From the NCBI GenBank assembly GCA_049317725.1, contig JBMOHS010000043.1, positions 1 to 23,424 on the forward strand: a DNA stretch of 23,424 nt, given 5' to 3'. Numbering within the stretch: position 1 is the stretch's first letter; each line of letters begins with the position of its first letter. The translations under genes were made by a program, and so were the position numbers. Below, piece by piece: positions 1-9,443 of this stretch. This DNA is from CAIOZW01 sp049317725. Lineage in GTDB: Bacteria; Acidobacteriota; Blastocatellia; RBC074. The notes beneath the pieces were generated by a model that was not told the origin of the DNA, searched no databases, and saw only the letters and a program-made list of their open reading frames with translations.

Positions 1-147
1 CCATTCTCCATTTTCAATTCTCTTTTATGCGGCGTTCCTTCAGAACGCGGGGGGATGTCGGGCAAGGTTCCCAGGGCGTTGCCCTGGGCTGGTATGCGTT
101 GCCCCTTCGGGGCAAACTGATCTCACCAGCCTGCATCAGGGATGCTG
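1..147. repeat. Intergenic hairpin cluster
   Basis: No gene is visible here. Three short perfect inverted repeats follow one another. The first has arms 32-37 and 43-48 (GCGTTC/GAACGC). The second has arms 70-77 and 81-88 (CCCAGGGC/GCCCTGGG, 3-base loop). The third has arms 99-105 and 109-115 (TTGCCCC/GGGGCAA around TTC). The close spacing and the GC-rich tight loops look like a mobile or dispersed intergenic repeat family rather than one terminator, because no T-run follows any arm. Membership of a genome-wide family is inferred and cannot be shown from this window. Confidence 0.55.
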
Positions 148-201
148 AGAGTTTCTTCCTGTGTCATCTGGCGCTCCTGGAAATTCTGATGAGAAATGCG
201 G
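148..201 (+). repeat. 54-bp repeat, left copy
   Basis: This stretch matches the reverse complement of 23371-23424 at 51 of 54 positions; the differences are at element positions 9, 16 and 31. It contains a short inverted repeat (TCATC 164-168, GATGA 188-192). The two copies face each other across about 23.2 kb. It lies just beyond the hairpin that follows the exported-protein gene. No transposase is nearby, so a REP- or MITE-like dispersed element is the simplest reading. The right copy may continue past the window edge. Confidence 0.8.
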
Positions 202-216
202 ATTAGACTGGAGATT

Positions 217-249
217 GGAGGGGGGGGCGCCGAAGCGTCCCCCCCCTCC
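217..249 (-). terminator. Strong GC hairpin after the exported-protein gene
   Basis: A perfect 11-bp stem pairs 217-227 (GGA then eight G) with 239-249 (eight C then TCC). Inside it a second 3-bp stem closes a loop that reads C(TTCG)G on the minus strand, a very stable tetraloop type. It begins 17 bases after the stop codon of the gene at 267-3074, so it is well placed to end or protect that transcript. There is no T-run after it, so it is not a canonical Rho-independent terminator. An mRNA-stabilising 3' hairpin is an alternative. Confidence 0.55.
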
Positions 250-266
250 GTCAAGTGGCCTTACAC

Positions 267-3074
267 CTATCGGACGCGGATCGTCACCTCGTTGGACCGA
301 CGGACATTCCCCTCGCCATCCCGGACGCGGATCGTCAGGTTGACCTCTCCGACGAGGGAGGCGGGAAGGGTGAGGTTGAGCTGATCGAGCCCCGCATAGC
401 CCGGGGCCTTGCCCGCGTAGAGAACATCGAGCCGGTTCGTTCCGCTGGTCACCTCGACCAGTTCGGCGACGCCGTTGGCGGCATTCCCATCCTGATCTTC
501 GATCCCACTCCATCCGGTCCCGTAGAGCACGAGGAAGAGCTGATCCCCCTGCTGTCGTTCGATCGTCACCGGGAGGACACGGCCCGATCCGCCATCCCAA
601 CGGGAGAGAGGCTCGTAGCGGACCTCCCCATTCGACTTGACGCGCAGCACCTGACCGGCGGGCGTTCCGGCTCCACTGCTATCGGCCGTGAAGACGCTTG
701 GGGTGGTCGCGTTGATCTCGATCGTTCCTTGGGCCACCGGCTGACCATTCCGCAGAACGCTGACCCTGGCGACGCCCGGCAGCAGCTCATCCGGAACCTG
801 ATAGTTGATCTGTCCCGGCGAGACGAAGAAGAGGCCAGCGGGACGTCCATCAACCATCACGCTCACTCCACCGAGATCGATCGGCAACGGAAGTGACGGT
901 GCGGTCTCGGTCGTCGTCGCCAGATCCGTCCCAAATGACGCAATGATCGAGGCTGAAGATCCACCCGGAGCGTAGCTCGCCGCGCTGACCGAGGTGATTG
1001 GTCGGAACTGGGTGAATCCGGCAGCCGTCGTTGTGGTACCGAACTCGACCTCAATCGAACGGGCGTCGATCTCACCGTTGGGCAGTTCGGCTCCGACCAC
1101 CTCAGCAAGGGCCCCGACCTCAATCCGGCTGCGCTGTCGGTCGATCAAAGTCGAGCGACGGACATTGACCTTGCGACCGTTGTCGAAGGTCCACTGACCG
1201 ATGAAGTTGGCGGCCGCCGGCAGCTCGGTGATCCTGGCAATGAACTCGAGATAGCTGAGGCTGCCGATCGGAGATCCGGCCGGCGGCGTGGGCCGCACCG
1301 CAATCGAGATCGCTTTGACCGGCCCGCTGACCGAAAGGTACCCCTTGACCTCGACAAAAGCGCCGACCTTAATCTCCCCACGTTGCGTCTCGATCCTGGT
1401 CTGGGCGTCGACCACGACTTGACGATTGCTCGATCCGATAGTCCACTCCCCGAGGAACTTGCCCTCACTCGGGGGGGGCAGGGCGACAACGCTGCCATAG
1501 AAATTGAGGAAGCCGATCGTCCCGGCTGGGGCGTCCTTGTCGCGTTCCACTTGGATGGTCACGGCATCGACGGCACCATCCGCGCGCTGACTCCCCTCGA
1601 CCTGGACGAAGGCACCCACGGCCGGGGTCCCGTGCTCCCGGACGATCCGGGTCCGTGCTCCGACGGTCACCTGACGACCACTGACGACCCAGGTCCCAGT
1701 GAGCGGTCCGCCATTCGGGAGAGTCTCGATCGTCCCATAGAAACGGGTGTAACTGACCGCGCTTCCTGTCCCTCTTTTGATCTCAATCTCGCGGGCCAAC
1801 ACCGTGCCGTCTGGCTGGACCGATCCTTCGACCTCGGCGATCGCCCCGACTTGGGCCGAGCCATTGCTCTGATCGATCTTGGTCGTGGCGACGACCTGCA
1901 CCGTCCGCTCGCCTACCTTCCAGGTCCCGACGAGGGATGGCCCAGTGCTGGCGGTCACCGACGGCTGGATGCTGGTAATCTCCCCAACAAAGGTGATGTT
2001 GCCGGACGTTGCCTCGTCTTCCAAGACTGTCACGGCACTCGCCTGGACTTGCCCGTTCTCGACGATGCCGCGCACTTCGACGAGCGCACCGACCACCAGT
2101 CGGGTCGTCTTCCCGGTTATGCGCGTCTGGGCGGTCACCTTGATCGTTCTTCCGGCGACTTGCCAATCTCCGATAAAACCGCTCGTCGTCGGCAGGCTCT
2201 CGATCTTTCCACGCAGTGAAACGGGGAGGGGAGGCAGTTGAATCATTGGCAGAACGACAACCTTGGTCGCGCTGTACCTCTCACCGCCCGTGATGCTGAC
2301 GGTCACCTCGACCTCGGCGCCGATCATCACCTTCCCATTCCGCTCCTCGATGACCGTCTGTTGGGTGACGATGAGGGTCCGTCCACTGATGACCCAGTCC
2401 CCTGGCCATCCACTTGATCCTTCATTCGTTATGGTTGGAGTAGGCAACTTCTCAATCCGGCCGACCATCTTGAGTGGCCCCGGGGCAGGTGGCGCGGGCA
2501 GGATGTTAATCTCGGCAGCAATCAGCGTGCCTGCCGGTCCACTACTCGCCCGGACCAAGGCATTGGCACCAATCGCCACCTCACTTGACCGCGCATCGAT
2601 TCTGGTCAGATCGTTGACGACGACCGTGCGGCTCCCAATCTTCCAATTCCCAATCCTGCCCGGTGTGCTCGGCAACTCCTCAATGCGGTCGACGAAGGAG
2701 GTCTCTGTGCTCGGGGTTGGGATCGATCTGATCTCGATCTTCGTCGCCTCGTAGCCGCCATTCGACTGCCGGGTGACCTGCGCTTCAGCGTATGCCGAGA
2801 TGGCGGGACGTCCTTCAATCTTGGTCTTCGAGGTGACATTGACCTTCGTCCGACCGATCGTCCACTCCCCAACCCATCCCACTTCGGCGGGGAGGGCGAG
2901 GATCGGGCCTTCAATCTTGATCGATGGGCTGTTCTGCATCGCTGCCCCAACTCCCCGAACTTCTACGCCGGAAAAGAGCTGCGGCAAGGGAAGCAGATGG
3001 AACGAGAGACCGGCGAGAATCAGGACGACCAGAGCTGTCCGATGCCTGGCAATTTGGGACAGGGAAAAGTTCAT
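267..3074 (-). CDS. Exported repeat protein, eight DUF5666-like repeats plus TIGR03437-type C-terminus
   Basis: The 935-residue protein has an N-terminal hydrophobic segment (about 13-35) that should direct export or anchor it. Eight degenerate repeats of about 70-85 residues follow, near 52-117, 127-193, 201-276, 285-352, 360-434, 442-510, 522-594 and 608-679. Each runs: a 'G.I..LP' strand, a 'G.W.I.GR.V.V...T.I' block, then a 'VGA.VEV.G' strand. This resembles DUF5666-type beta domains. Residues 693-935 look like the TIGR03437 acidobacterial domain: 'SAASYAPG', 'SPGQINYQVP', 'LYGTGW' and 'YAGLDQLN' are visible. No catalytic residues or cysteines stand out, so a structural or binding role at the cell surface is likely, but the function is unknown. 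The ATG has a GAGGT sequence seven bases upstream. It is transcribed alone: the respiratory operon upstream ends in its own terminator. Confidence 0.85.
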   Translation of the reverse strand: MNFSLSQIARHRTALVVLILAGLSFHLLPLPQLFSGVEVRGVGAAMQNSPSIKIEGPILALPAEVGWVGEWTIGRTKVNVTSKTKIEGRPAISAYAEAQVTRQSNGGYEATKIEIRSIPTPSTETSFVDRIEELPSTPGRIGNWKIGSRTVVVNDLTRIDARSSEVAIGANALVRASSGPAGTLIAAEINILPAPPAPGPLKMVGRIEKLPTPTITNEGSSGWPGDWVISGRTLIVTQQTVIEERNGKVMIGAEVEVTVSITGGERYSATKVVVLPMIQLPPLPVSLRGKIESLPTTSGFIGDWQVAGRTIKVTAQTRITGKTTRLVVGALVEVRGIVENGQVQASAVTVLEDEATSGNITFVGEITSIQPSVTASTGPSLVGTWKVGERTVQVVATTKIDQSNGSAQVGAIAEVEGSVQPDGTVLAREIEIKRGTGSAVSYTRFYGTIETLPNGGPLTGTWVVSGRQVTVGARTRIVREHGTPAVGAFVQVEGSQRADGAVDAVTIQVERDKDAPAGTIGFLNFYGSVVALPPPSEGKFLGEWTIGSSNRQVVVDAQTRIETQRGEIKVGAFVEVKGYLSVSGPVKAISIAVRPTPPAGSPIGSLSYLEFIARITELPAAANFIGQWTFDNGRKVNVRRSTLIDRQRSRIEVGALAEVVGAELPNGEIDARSIEVEFGTTTTAAGFTQFRPITSVSAASYAPGGSSASIIASFGTDLATTTETAPSLPLPIDLGGVSVMVDGRPAGLFFVSPGQINYQVPDELLPGVARVSVLRNGQPVAQGTIEINATTPSVFTADSSGAGTPAGQVLRVKSNGEVRYEPLSRWDGGSGRVLPVTIERQQGDQLFLVLYGTGWSGIEDQDGNAANGVAELVEVTSGTNRLDVLYAGKAPGYAGLDQLNLTLPASLVGEVNLTIRVRDGEGNVRRSNEVTIRVR

Positions 3075-3185
3075 GGCGGGTACCTCAATCTGGTTGGCGA
3101 GAGCGGGATGACAACACGGGGGGAAGAGCGAGGAGTCGGTTCGACACTTTTCAGCGCTAAGACCGCGGGGGACCTCAACGAGAAC

Positions 3186-3213
3186 AGTTTATCCGGTCCA
3201 TTCAATTTGTCTA
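3186..3213 (-). promoter_or_regulatory. Possible promoter for the exported-protein gene
   Basis: On the minus strand, TAGACA (3208-3213) and TAAACT (3186-3191) are separated by 16 bases, a fair match to sigma-70 -35 and -10 boxes. They lie about 110 bases upstream of the start codon at 3074, in a more AT-rich patch. This is pattern matching only; acidobacterial promoter rules are not well fixed. Confidence 0.3.
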
Positions 3214-3512
3214 GAGGGAAATTTGGAGGTGAGGAAAAAGAATTCTCGTCGAGGAAGTGGGTCGAGGCGATCGATGGCAACCTGAGGATGCCCAGTCAGG
3301 GGAGGGTTGGCCACCCTCGCCCAATCTTCCCCTGGGGATCTTGGCTGATCAGCGTTCCAGTTGAGCCGTTCTGTCTTGCCGTAACTACTCACGGCGTTAA
3401 TGAACTTCAAGGGGGTCAATCTTCTTCTCGGTGATCTCACTGTGGTGCAAGGATGTCTTCCGTTCAGACATTGATCGCTTGTTGACGCTGTTCAATTCCC
3501 AATCTTCTTCTT

Positions 3513-3605
3513 GGTGTTCTCCGTGCCTCCGTGTGAGCCTCTTCCCCCCCAGCGCGGGCCCAGTTGTTTTTTCTCACACGAAGACACAAAGCCGCTAAGG
3601 TTTTG
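3513..3605. repeat. Dispersed repeat, partial copy
   Basis: The segment reads, in order, a 'gcctccgtgtgagcctcttc' part, a 'gcgggcc' part, a T-rich 'tttttctca' part, and 'aaagccgctaagg'. The same order of blocks occurs at about 22848-22905 near the right end of the window (gcgtgagcctcttc, gcgggcc, tttttctcat). It therefore belongs to the same intergenic repeat family as the tandem pair there. Confidence 0.6.
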
Positions 3606-3692
3606 GGTTGGATACATCTTCATCTTCGATTTCTTCTTCGTGTCTCGATGGTGCAATCATCTCTTCACATCTCGTCAAGGGCTGTCACGTAG

Positions 3693-3733
3693 AAAACCCT
3701 GCCAATCCTGAACCAGATGCAGGATTGGCAGGG
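3693..3733 (-). terminator. Rho-independent terminator of the ACIII-caa3 operon
   Basis: A perfect 14-bp stem pairs 3697-3710 with 3720-3733 around a 9-base loop. On the minus strand it is followed directly by TTTTC. It begins 29 bases after the ctaF stop codon and is the only canonical terminator I see between actA and this point, which supports one long transcript ending here. Confidence 0.85.
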
Positions 3734-3762
3734 CCCCGTCAGTGCCGGCGAAATATCTGGAC

Positions 3763-4092
3763 CTAGACCTGTCCGAGCGGAGTCGGCCAGCCACGTCGCG
3801 CAAAGTAGTCGCTCAAGGTGAAGACGAGCAGGATCACCAGCCAGAAAAGGCCCGCAATCACAATCACCTGCGTCAATCGAGAACTGTACTTGACGTGCAT
3901 GAAGTAGAGCACGACCAAGGTTGCCTTGACGAGCGCAACCGACATCGCCACGATGATGTTGAGCGGGCCCCAGACCGATGCCAGATCGAAGCGCGCGACC
4001 GCCACCGTCACGGCGGTGAAGACCATCAACGCTCCGAAGATGGTGATATAGATTTTGGGAGAGACAATATGATGTTCCGTATGTTCTGACAT
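3763..4092 (-). CDS. ctaF: Cytochrome c oxidase subunit IV (caa3 type)
   Basis: This small integral membrane subunit of 109 residues belongs to the prokaryotic cytochrome c oxidase subunit IV family; it stabilises the oxidase and has no cofactor. Three membrane segments are visible (about 14-33, 43-64 and 74-95). The family signature lies in the second and third, with 'KATLVVLYFMHVKYS' followed by 'FWLVILLVFTLSDY'. The ATG at 4092 (MSEHTEHH) is chosen over an upstream ATG at 4143, because the extra 17 residues are polar and unlike the family; its Shine-Dalgarno match (GGAGG, 13 bases away) is distant. It is the last gene of the operon, 142 bases after ctaE, and the terminator at 3693-3733 follows. 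Confidence 0.9.
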   Translation of the reverse strand: MSEHTEHHIVSPKIYITIFGALMVFTAVTVAVARFDLASVWGPLNIIVAMSVALVKATLVVLYFMHVKYSSRLTQVIVIAGLFWLVILLVFTLSDYFARRGWPTPLGQV

Positions 4093-4234
4093 AGTCGCGC
4101 CGAGGCCTCCATCTACCCCTTGTTCCCGAATCTTCCGGGTCATCTACCCGTTTCTTGTCCGCCATTCCCTTGTGCCGCCTCTTTCCTCCCCTGACTCTCT
4201 ATTTGAGCCGGCAAGGACGAGTGGACAAGTCGGG

Positions 4235-4918
4235 CTAGTGGCCCGTCAGGTGGAATCCTGTCAAGTAGAGAAGCGGGAAGAGAAAAATCCAAACGATATC
4301 GACGAAGTGCCAGTAGAGCCCACAGATCTCGACGGGGGAGTTATAGCTCTTCGTGAAGCGGCCCTTCTGCGCCATCCAGATCAGGACCAGCAACATCCCT
4401 GCCCCAATGATCATGTGCAGGGCGTGCAGGCCAGTCATTGCGAAATAGATCCAGAGGAAGACCCGCACCGGTTGATGGTACTGGACCGCCAGATGGGAAG
4501 GGTCCGGAGCGTAGAAGCCCATCGCGGGAAAGAGATGGTGCTCGAACTTCTCGCGGTACTCGAAGTACTTGACGACCAGGAAGGCCATTCCCAGAACCAG
4601 CGTAATCCCGAGATAGCCCACCAGTTTGCGGCGGTCCCCAACCTGCGAGCTGTAGACGGCCATGGCCATCGTCACGCTGCTGACGATCAGCACCACCGTG
4701 TTGAGCCCGCCGAGGGGAACACTCAAGAGGTGACTTCCCTGCTCGAACCCGCTCGGGTAGGTCGTCCGGAAGATCGCGTAGACCAGGAACATCCCCCCGA
4801 AGAACATCAATTCGGTCAGGAGGAAGATCCACATCCCGATCGTTCCGGCTTCCCGCTGCTGCTCCATCGAACTGAAATGATGGGCCAATCCATATTCTGT
4901 TGCGTGACTCTCAGCCAC
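4235..4918 (-). CDS. ctaE: Cytochrome c oxidase subunit III
   Basis: Subunit III of the heme-copper oxidase is a 227-residue integral membrane protein without redox centres. It helps keep the proton uptake path of subunit I working. Visible family features are 'GMWIFLLTELMFFGG' near the N-terminus, 'HALHMIIGAGML', and the C-terminal 'GLYWHFVDIVWIFLFPLLYL'. A GTG start at 4918 is preferred: GGAGG (4927-4931) lies eight bases upstream. The alternative TTG at 4924 would be only two bases from that site. The gene follows ctaD by 80 bases and precedes ctaF, the normal order in caa3 clusters. Confidence 0.93.
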   Translation of the reverse strand: MAESHATEYGLAHHFSSMEQQREAGTIGMWIFLLTELMFFGGMFLVYAIFRTTYPSGFEQGSHLLSVPLGGLNTVVLIVSSVTMAMAVYSSQVGDRRKLVGYLGITLVLGMAFLVVKYFEYREKFEHHLFPAMGFYAPDPSHLAVQYHQPVRVFLWIYFAMTGLHALHMIIGAGMLLVLIWMAQKGRFTKSYNSPVEICGLYWHFVDIVWIFLFPLLYLTGFHLTGH

Positions 4919-4998
4919 TGTCAAGTCCTCCCCTGGAATCTGTCAGGTATCAAATCCACGGAGGGCAGGGCCATCACAGCCCCGCCATCCATCCGCCA

Positions 4999-6657
<1,659 letters not shown>

Positions 6658-6725
6658 TGCATTCACCCTTAAAATTCTGGTTTCATTCTTCTCAACGGCT
6701 CCACTGGGCGCCGCTCTGACCAGTG

Positions 6726-7778
6726 TCAGTTGGTCGAGGGAGCGTTCGGAGCAGCGGGCGTCATCGACGAACGACCATCCGGGCCACCGGCTGGAGAGCC
6801 GGCCTGCGTCGCCATCGCCGGCGCGCTGCCATCTTGCTTGGGACCGATCGATTTAATGTAGGCGATCAGTTGGAGAATCTGCTCTTCACTGACCTGCCCC
6901 TGGAAAGATGGCATGATCGCTTGGTACCCCGCGACCAGTTTGAGATTGGGCATCAAGATCGACTCGCGGATGTAGGCCTCATCCGCCACCACTTTCGCCC
7001 CATTGTCCAGAACCCGCTCGGTTCCAAAGGCGCCCGCGAGGGTCGGTCCACGCCCCCGGTTCTGGTCCTGATGGCAAGTGCTGCAGGCCAGACTGGCGAA
7101 GAGCTTCTCCCCGGCCTTGGCTGGGGACCCCTCACTGACCCCGCCGGCCAGCCAGGATTGGTAGGCTGACGGCTCCAAGACGGTGACGGTGCCGATCATC
7201 CCCGAGTGTTGTGTTCCACAGTACTCCGTACAGAAGAGGTGGTAGGTACCCACTTTGGTCGGCTCAAACCACGTCATCGTGTACCGTCCCGGAACCACAT
7301 CTGCCTTGGTCCGAAAGGCGGGAATATAGTAGGAATGGAGCACGTCTTCGCTGGTCATCGTCAGCTTGATGCGACGACCGACCGGAAGGTGGAGCGCATT
7401 GATCTCCCGCGCCCCATCCGGATGCTGGGCCCGCCACATCCATTGTTTCCCGGTGACAAAGATCTCGAGCGCATCTTTCGGCTCTTTGTACATATCGTAG
7501 TAGATCTTCGCCCCCCAGGCGAAGATGAACATCGAGATGAGAAATGGGATGACGGTCCAAGTGATCTCGAGCGCCATCGCGCCTTCGATAGGCTCTGGGA
7601 CCTCGTCCGCCCGTCGCCGCCGGTAGCGTACCATGAAGAAGATCGCTAGCGCACCGATGACGATGGAGAAGAAGAAGGTCAACCCCACTAGAAAGAGAAA
7701 ATAGAGGTCGACCTCATCAGAAAAGGTCGAGGCACTCTCGGGCATGAATGGGATGAGGAACAACGGTAAAATGCTCAT
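6726..7778 (-). CDS. ctaC: Cytochrome c oxidase subunit II with fused cytochrome c
   Basis: This subunit accepts electrons and passes them through CuA to subunit I. The 350-residue protein has two membrane segments (about 25-50 and 73-92) and a periplasmic cupredoxin domain with the CuA ligands His148, Cys183, Cys187, His191 and Met194. A cytochrome c domain follows, with CSTCH at 232-236 and a likely axial Met289 in 'IMPSFQG'. The fusion defines a caa3 oxidase and rules out a quinol oxidase. The last 35 residues are an Ala/Pro/Gly/Ser-rich tail. The ATG overlaps the sco stop in an ATGA junction, so translation is probably coupled; its own Shine-Dalgarno match is weak. Confidence 0.96.
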   Translation of the reverse strand: MSILPLFLIPFMPESASTFSDEVDLYFLFLVGLTFFFSIVIGALAIFFMVRYRRRRADEVPEPIEGAMALEITWTVIPFLISMFIFAWGAKIYYDMYKEPKDALEIFVTGKQWMWRAQHPDGAREINALHLPVGRRIKLTMTSEDVLHSYYIPAFRTKADVVPGRYTMTWFEPTKVGTYHLFCTEYCGTQHSGMIGTVTVLEPSAYQSWLAGGVSEGSPAKAGEKLFASLACSTCHQDQNRGRGPTLAGAFGTERVLDNGAKVVADEAYIRESILMPNLKLVAGYQAIMPSFQGQVSEEQILQLIAYIKSIGPKQDGSAPAMATQAGSPAGGPDGRSSMTPAAPNAPSTN

Positions 7779-8710
7779 ATGCGATAGTCCAATGATTCGG
7801 TTGGCCCTCCGGCGATCGGCCGGTTGTCCGTCGAGCCAGCGCTCCCTGACGTTGGGCCCCCCTTGGCCCGCTTTTTCGATTGACGCCAGAGAAAGAAGAT
7901 CAGCCCGACAATCGAGAGCAGCGTCATACCGGCAAAGATGCGTAAGATCCGCATCAGAACGAGACTGTAGGTCCCCCGGGTTGGATCGTACTGATAACAG
8001 TAGAGGATGATCTGATCTGCCAGAGAGCCGATCTTGCCAGACGAGGCGTCGAGCAGCCCAAACCGCAGATCCCTCGGCGCATACTCAATCCCGTAGAAAT
8101 AGCGCGAGACGCGTCCTTCCGGCGTCAGCACCATGATGCCGCTGGCGTGGGCATACTGGCTGGTCACCGGGTCCCAGACGTAACGAAAACCGACGGAGCG
8201 GGTCAGGGAGACGATCTGGGACTCCTCCCCCGTCAGAAAGTGCCAGCCTTCGGCCACTTGCGGCTTGCGGAGTTGGTCGAGATACTCCTTCCGCTTCGCA
8301 GCGGCGAGTGCCGGAGTCTCTTTCGGATCGAAGCTGACCGTCAGGGCGATGAAGTCCCGATTCGGCTCCATCGGCAACGTCTTGAGTGTTCCGACCAGTC
8401 CGTTGAGCACTTGGTTGCAGAGTTGTGGGCAATCGTAGTAGACCAGCGTCAGGACGATCGGCTTCGTTCCGAAATAGTCCCCCAGACGAACCGTCTTCCC
8501 CGTCTCATCGAGAAAAGTGAGGTCGGGTGGGACCTGATTGTTGAGCAGTTGGTCGATCCCAACATCTTTGAGGACAGGGGGACGCATGCTGGCGGGCTGA
8601 CCCAGCGCCAACCCCGTGTTGAGAAGCAACAGAAGCGAGAGCAACGGGAGGCTGTCAAGCCATCCCCGATGACGTAAACCACCCGTCGCTCGGACTCTCT
8701 CTCCCTTCAT
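7775..8710 (-). CDS. SCO1/SenC/PrrC-family copper chaperone
   Basis: This thioredoxin-fold protein delivers copper to the CuA site of oxidase subunit II. The 311-residue product has an N-terminal hydrophobic segment (about 20-38) for export, the copper-binding Cys94-x3-Cys98 ('DCPQLC'), and the distal His188 ('YAHASG'). A C-terminal membrane segment (about 250-275) is followed by a basic tail, so the protein is probably membrane-held at both ends; an extra C-terminal TM is common in SCO proteins from such clusters. The ATG at 8710 is chosen: AGGAG (8720-8724) lies nine bases upstream. A GTG at 8734 is possible, but nothing supports it. It sits directly before ctaC and overlaps it by four bases. 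Confidence 0.93.
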   Translation of the reverse strand: MKGERVRATGGLRHRGWLDSLPLLSLLLLLNTGLALGQPASMRPPVLKDVGIDQLLNNQVPPDLTFLDETGKTVRLGDYFGTKPIVLTLVYYDCPQLCNQVLNGLVGTLKTLPMEPNRDFIALTVSFDPKETPALAAAKRKEYLDQLRKPQVAEGWHFLTGEESQIVSLTRSVGFRYVWDPVTSQYAHASGIMVLTPEGRVSRYFYGIEYAPRDLRFGLLDASSGKIGSLADQIILYCYQYDPTRGTYSLVLMRILRIFAGMTLLSIVGLIFFLWRQSKKRAKGGPTSGSAGSTDNRPIAGGPTESLDYRI

Positions 8711-8763
8711 GGACAACTTCTCCTGATGTTTCACGGCCTGACCTGTCTTCTGTTCGTATCGAA

Positions 8764-8806
8764 TTGTATCGATTCCGTTGTATGGATTCCGGTTCTATCT
8801 ATTCCA
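8764..8806. repeat. Three 14-bp direct repeats upstream of the SCO gene
   Basis: On the plus strand, TTGTATCGATTCCG (8764-8777) is followed at once by TTGTATGGATTCCG (8778-8791), 13 of 14 identical, and then by a weaker copy at 8793-8806 (11 of 14). The block fills part of the 140-base gap between the small membrane protein gene and the SCO gene. Evenly spaced short repeats could be protein-binding sites or simple slippage. Confidence 0.5.
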
Positions 8807-8850
8807 GTCAATTGTCGATCAAGGCTCCCGTACTTTGGGGGAGGGGATCA

Positions 8851-9348
8851 CTACCGAATGATCCGACCGCCGCTCGCCTCAGCTCCAAGCACCTTGAGGC
8901 GGGTCGCTTCGGCCAACTCGATCTGTTGCCGAGCCGTCTCTGAAAGGAGTGGGAGGCCTTCCTGGGAGACAATCTCCTTGGCGCGCTCAAGCGGAATTCG
9001 GGCAATTCCCGAATTCTCGTCGACCCAGGCATACGAGGTGGCGGCGGCATCCATCTTCTTCTTGTAGTCGACCCAATCATCAAGGGGTAGCAGCGAGGGC
9101 CCCTCTGGCGCGGGCGCTCCCTGGAGGCGTGGCTCGGGTGGGTACTTCTTCATCCCTTCGGGCATTGTCACCCGGGTCGCTGGTGGAGTCTGGTCAGCGT
9201 CCCGCTGGCGATCGAGCGCCCAGAGCAGCCCGTAGATCAGAACAAAGACGAAAGCAGAGGCCACCGCCAGCACACCCAAAAAGATGTAGACGGGCTTTGC
9301 TTGAATCGAACTGCTCTCCGGCTTCAGATGATCGTGCTTCTCACTCAT
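8851..9348 (-). CDS. Single-TM protein of the ACIII-caa3 cluster
   Basis: I know no established function for this 165-residue protein. It has a short charged N-terminus, one membrane segment (about 19-45), a proline-rich stretch (about 55-88; 'KKYPPEPRLQ'), then a soluble part with 'YAWVDENSGIARIPLERA' (106-122). Proteins of this layout, with a 'WVD...G..RIP..RA' motif, recur beside SCO genes in ACIII or oxidase clusters as far as I recall. That and its place between actF and sco make an accessory subunit or assembly factor likely (inference). Orientation is probably N-in with the motif part outside. The ATG at 9348 opens MSEKHDH; a longer reading from 9552 would overlap actF and adds a sequence unlike a membrane protein. 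Confidence 0.8.
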   Translation of the reverse strand: MSEKHDHLKPESSSIQAKPVYIFLGVLAVASAFVFVLIYGLLWALDRQRDADQTPPATRVTMPEGMKKYPPEPRLQGAPAPEGPSLLPLDDWVDYKKKMDAAATSYAWVDENSGIARIPLERAKEIVSQEGLPLLSETARQQIELAEATRLKVLGAEASGGRIIR

Positions 9349-9443
9349 ATATCGATTCCATTCCATACCCGATTGTCGGGAAACAGGAAGATGTAGAATG
9401 TCGACCGGTCTTTCCTGCCGGTCAGGCCCAAGTCGGGTCACCC

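Larger units (their letters stand above)
3075..3762. other. Gene-free stretch between exported-protein gene and ctaF
   Basis: No credible coding region is seen on either strand. The stretch holds the possible promoter and ribosome-binding site of the exported-protein gene, a copy of a dispersed repeat around 3513-3605, and the terminator of the respiratory operon at 3693-3733. The remaining bases (roughly 3215-3510 and 3606-3690) show nothing I can name. Confidence 0.6.

Noticed and set aside
1383..2219. Plus-strand open frame of 278 codons opposite the exported repeat protein
   Set aside because: It is the complement of the repeat-coding region; its Asp/Gly/Arg-rich composition comes from the opposite strand.
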